Origin: Skeletonema tropicum
Lineage: Eukaryota > Bacillariophyta > Thalassiosirophyceae > Thalassiosirales > Thalassiosiraceae
Reading direction: 5' to 3'
Length of the DNA stretch: 64,000 nt
Assembly: GCA_037178625.1 (NCBI GenBank)
Contig: CM074134.1
Span: 930,001 to 994,000 of the forward strand
How positions within the stretch are numbered: the first letter of the stretch is position 1; every line of letters begins with the position of its first letter. A model generated the notes under the pieces. It was given only the letters and a program-made list of their open reading frames with translations, was not told where the DNA came from and searched no databases. Below, one piece after another: positions 63,529-64,000 of the stretch. The position numbers were made by a program, and so were the translations under genes.

Positions 63529-64000
63529 CGTTAGGAGCGATTCCATCGTTCTTCTCACAAAAAGGGAAACAAAAATAAACATAAAGACGTCGTTTGTCGA
63601 CAACGTGCTGTCTTCTCCGTAGAAGAACACAACCTGCTATTACTACGCAACTCTCTTGTCCTGTATCATCTACAGTGATTAAGAGATTAACAGTCTCGTT
63701 TGTTCTGTCTTTCAACCAATTTGGCTGATTTACTGAGCACCGGTACTTCATCGAGTAAGTAAAGAGAGCAACGCTGTTCCTTTCTACTCGTCTGTTATTG
63801 TCGTCGCCAACCCGGACGACCGGGAGTTTGGAAAAAGATCTACCCATCTAGTCAACTATATGAGTAGATAGAGCTTCACGAGTGAGCCATTAAACCGGCC
63901 ACAGACCTGTCGCGGACGTGAATCCACCCTAGAGGAACGATCCTCAACTGTAACTTATCAACTATGAGGGCTCTAATCACTAACGTAGTGTTATTGCTGC
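63440..64000 (+). repeat. Probable 3' LTR (start certain, end not determined)
   Basis: Begins after the purine-rich tract at 63431-63439. The first 89 bp match the truncated 5' copy. From 63529 to the window end no gene is supported; the sequence may be LTR, the displaced 3' part of the 60416 gene, or both. No TSD matching the 5' flank (CACCGCC) was found with confidence. Confidence 0.5.

Noticed and set aside
1..64000. tRNA or rRNA genes
   Set aside because: No cloverleaf with matching A and B boxes and no conserved rRNA segment was recognised by eye on either strand; a covariance-model scan would be decisive.

Overview
The window looks like nuclear DNA of a photosynthetic stramenopile, most likely a centric diatom. 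Several N-termini carry a signal peptide ending in an ASAFAP-like plastid-import motif (minus-strand genes starting at 1065, 35711 and 38557). Introns are short (about 70-105 bp) with GT-AG ends. The mobile elements are of diatom-like types: piggyBac-like, Crypton-like and Copia-like. A complete three-DM10 EFHC-type axonemal gene implies a flagellated stage, which centric diatoms have (male gametes) and pennate diatoms lack. No species is claimed.

Layout. 1-9968: three minus-strand genes: a partial plastid-targeted protein, a very large NHL/EGF-repeat membrane protein, and a basic nuclear-looking protein. 10312-20384: an accessory island made of two tandem 2,021-bp units, each with a Crypton-like protein lacking the catalytic core; a piggyBac-like transposon directly abutting them; then a decayed Crypton-like recombinase gene enclosed by ~190-bp inverted repeats. 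20552-38557: a gene-dense ordinary stretch with a Cys-rich protein, a TOM1-like 7TM protein, an IMP1-type peptidase, a LARGE-like glycosyltransferase, a sodium:solute symporter, PEX12, an EFHC protein, a plastid repeat protein, TAM41 and a thylakoid-lumen TPR protein. Mitochondrial, peroxisomal, ciliary and plastid housekeeping are all represented.

38558-64000 is repeat-rich. A five-exon class C GPCR gene (41038-44278) is followed by about 8.2 kb of ~184-bp satellite with 743/912-bp higher-order periods, then fold-back elements with a nested 489-bp palindromic MITE. After these comes a second, internally deleted but still open GPCR copy (57877-59436), a decayed fragment of the TPR gene, and a hypothetical gene interrupted by a Copia-like retrotransposon that has lost its reverse transcriptase.

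Several start codons were set to the first in-frame ATG, because the longest open frames begin at non-ATG codons. Exon structures were inferred by eye from GT-AG sites and frame continuity and have no transcript support. Family assignments come from recognised motifs, not database searches.
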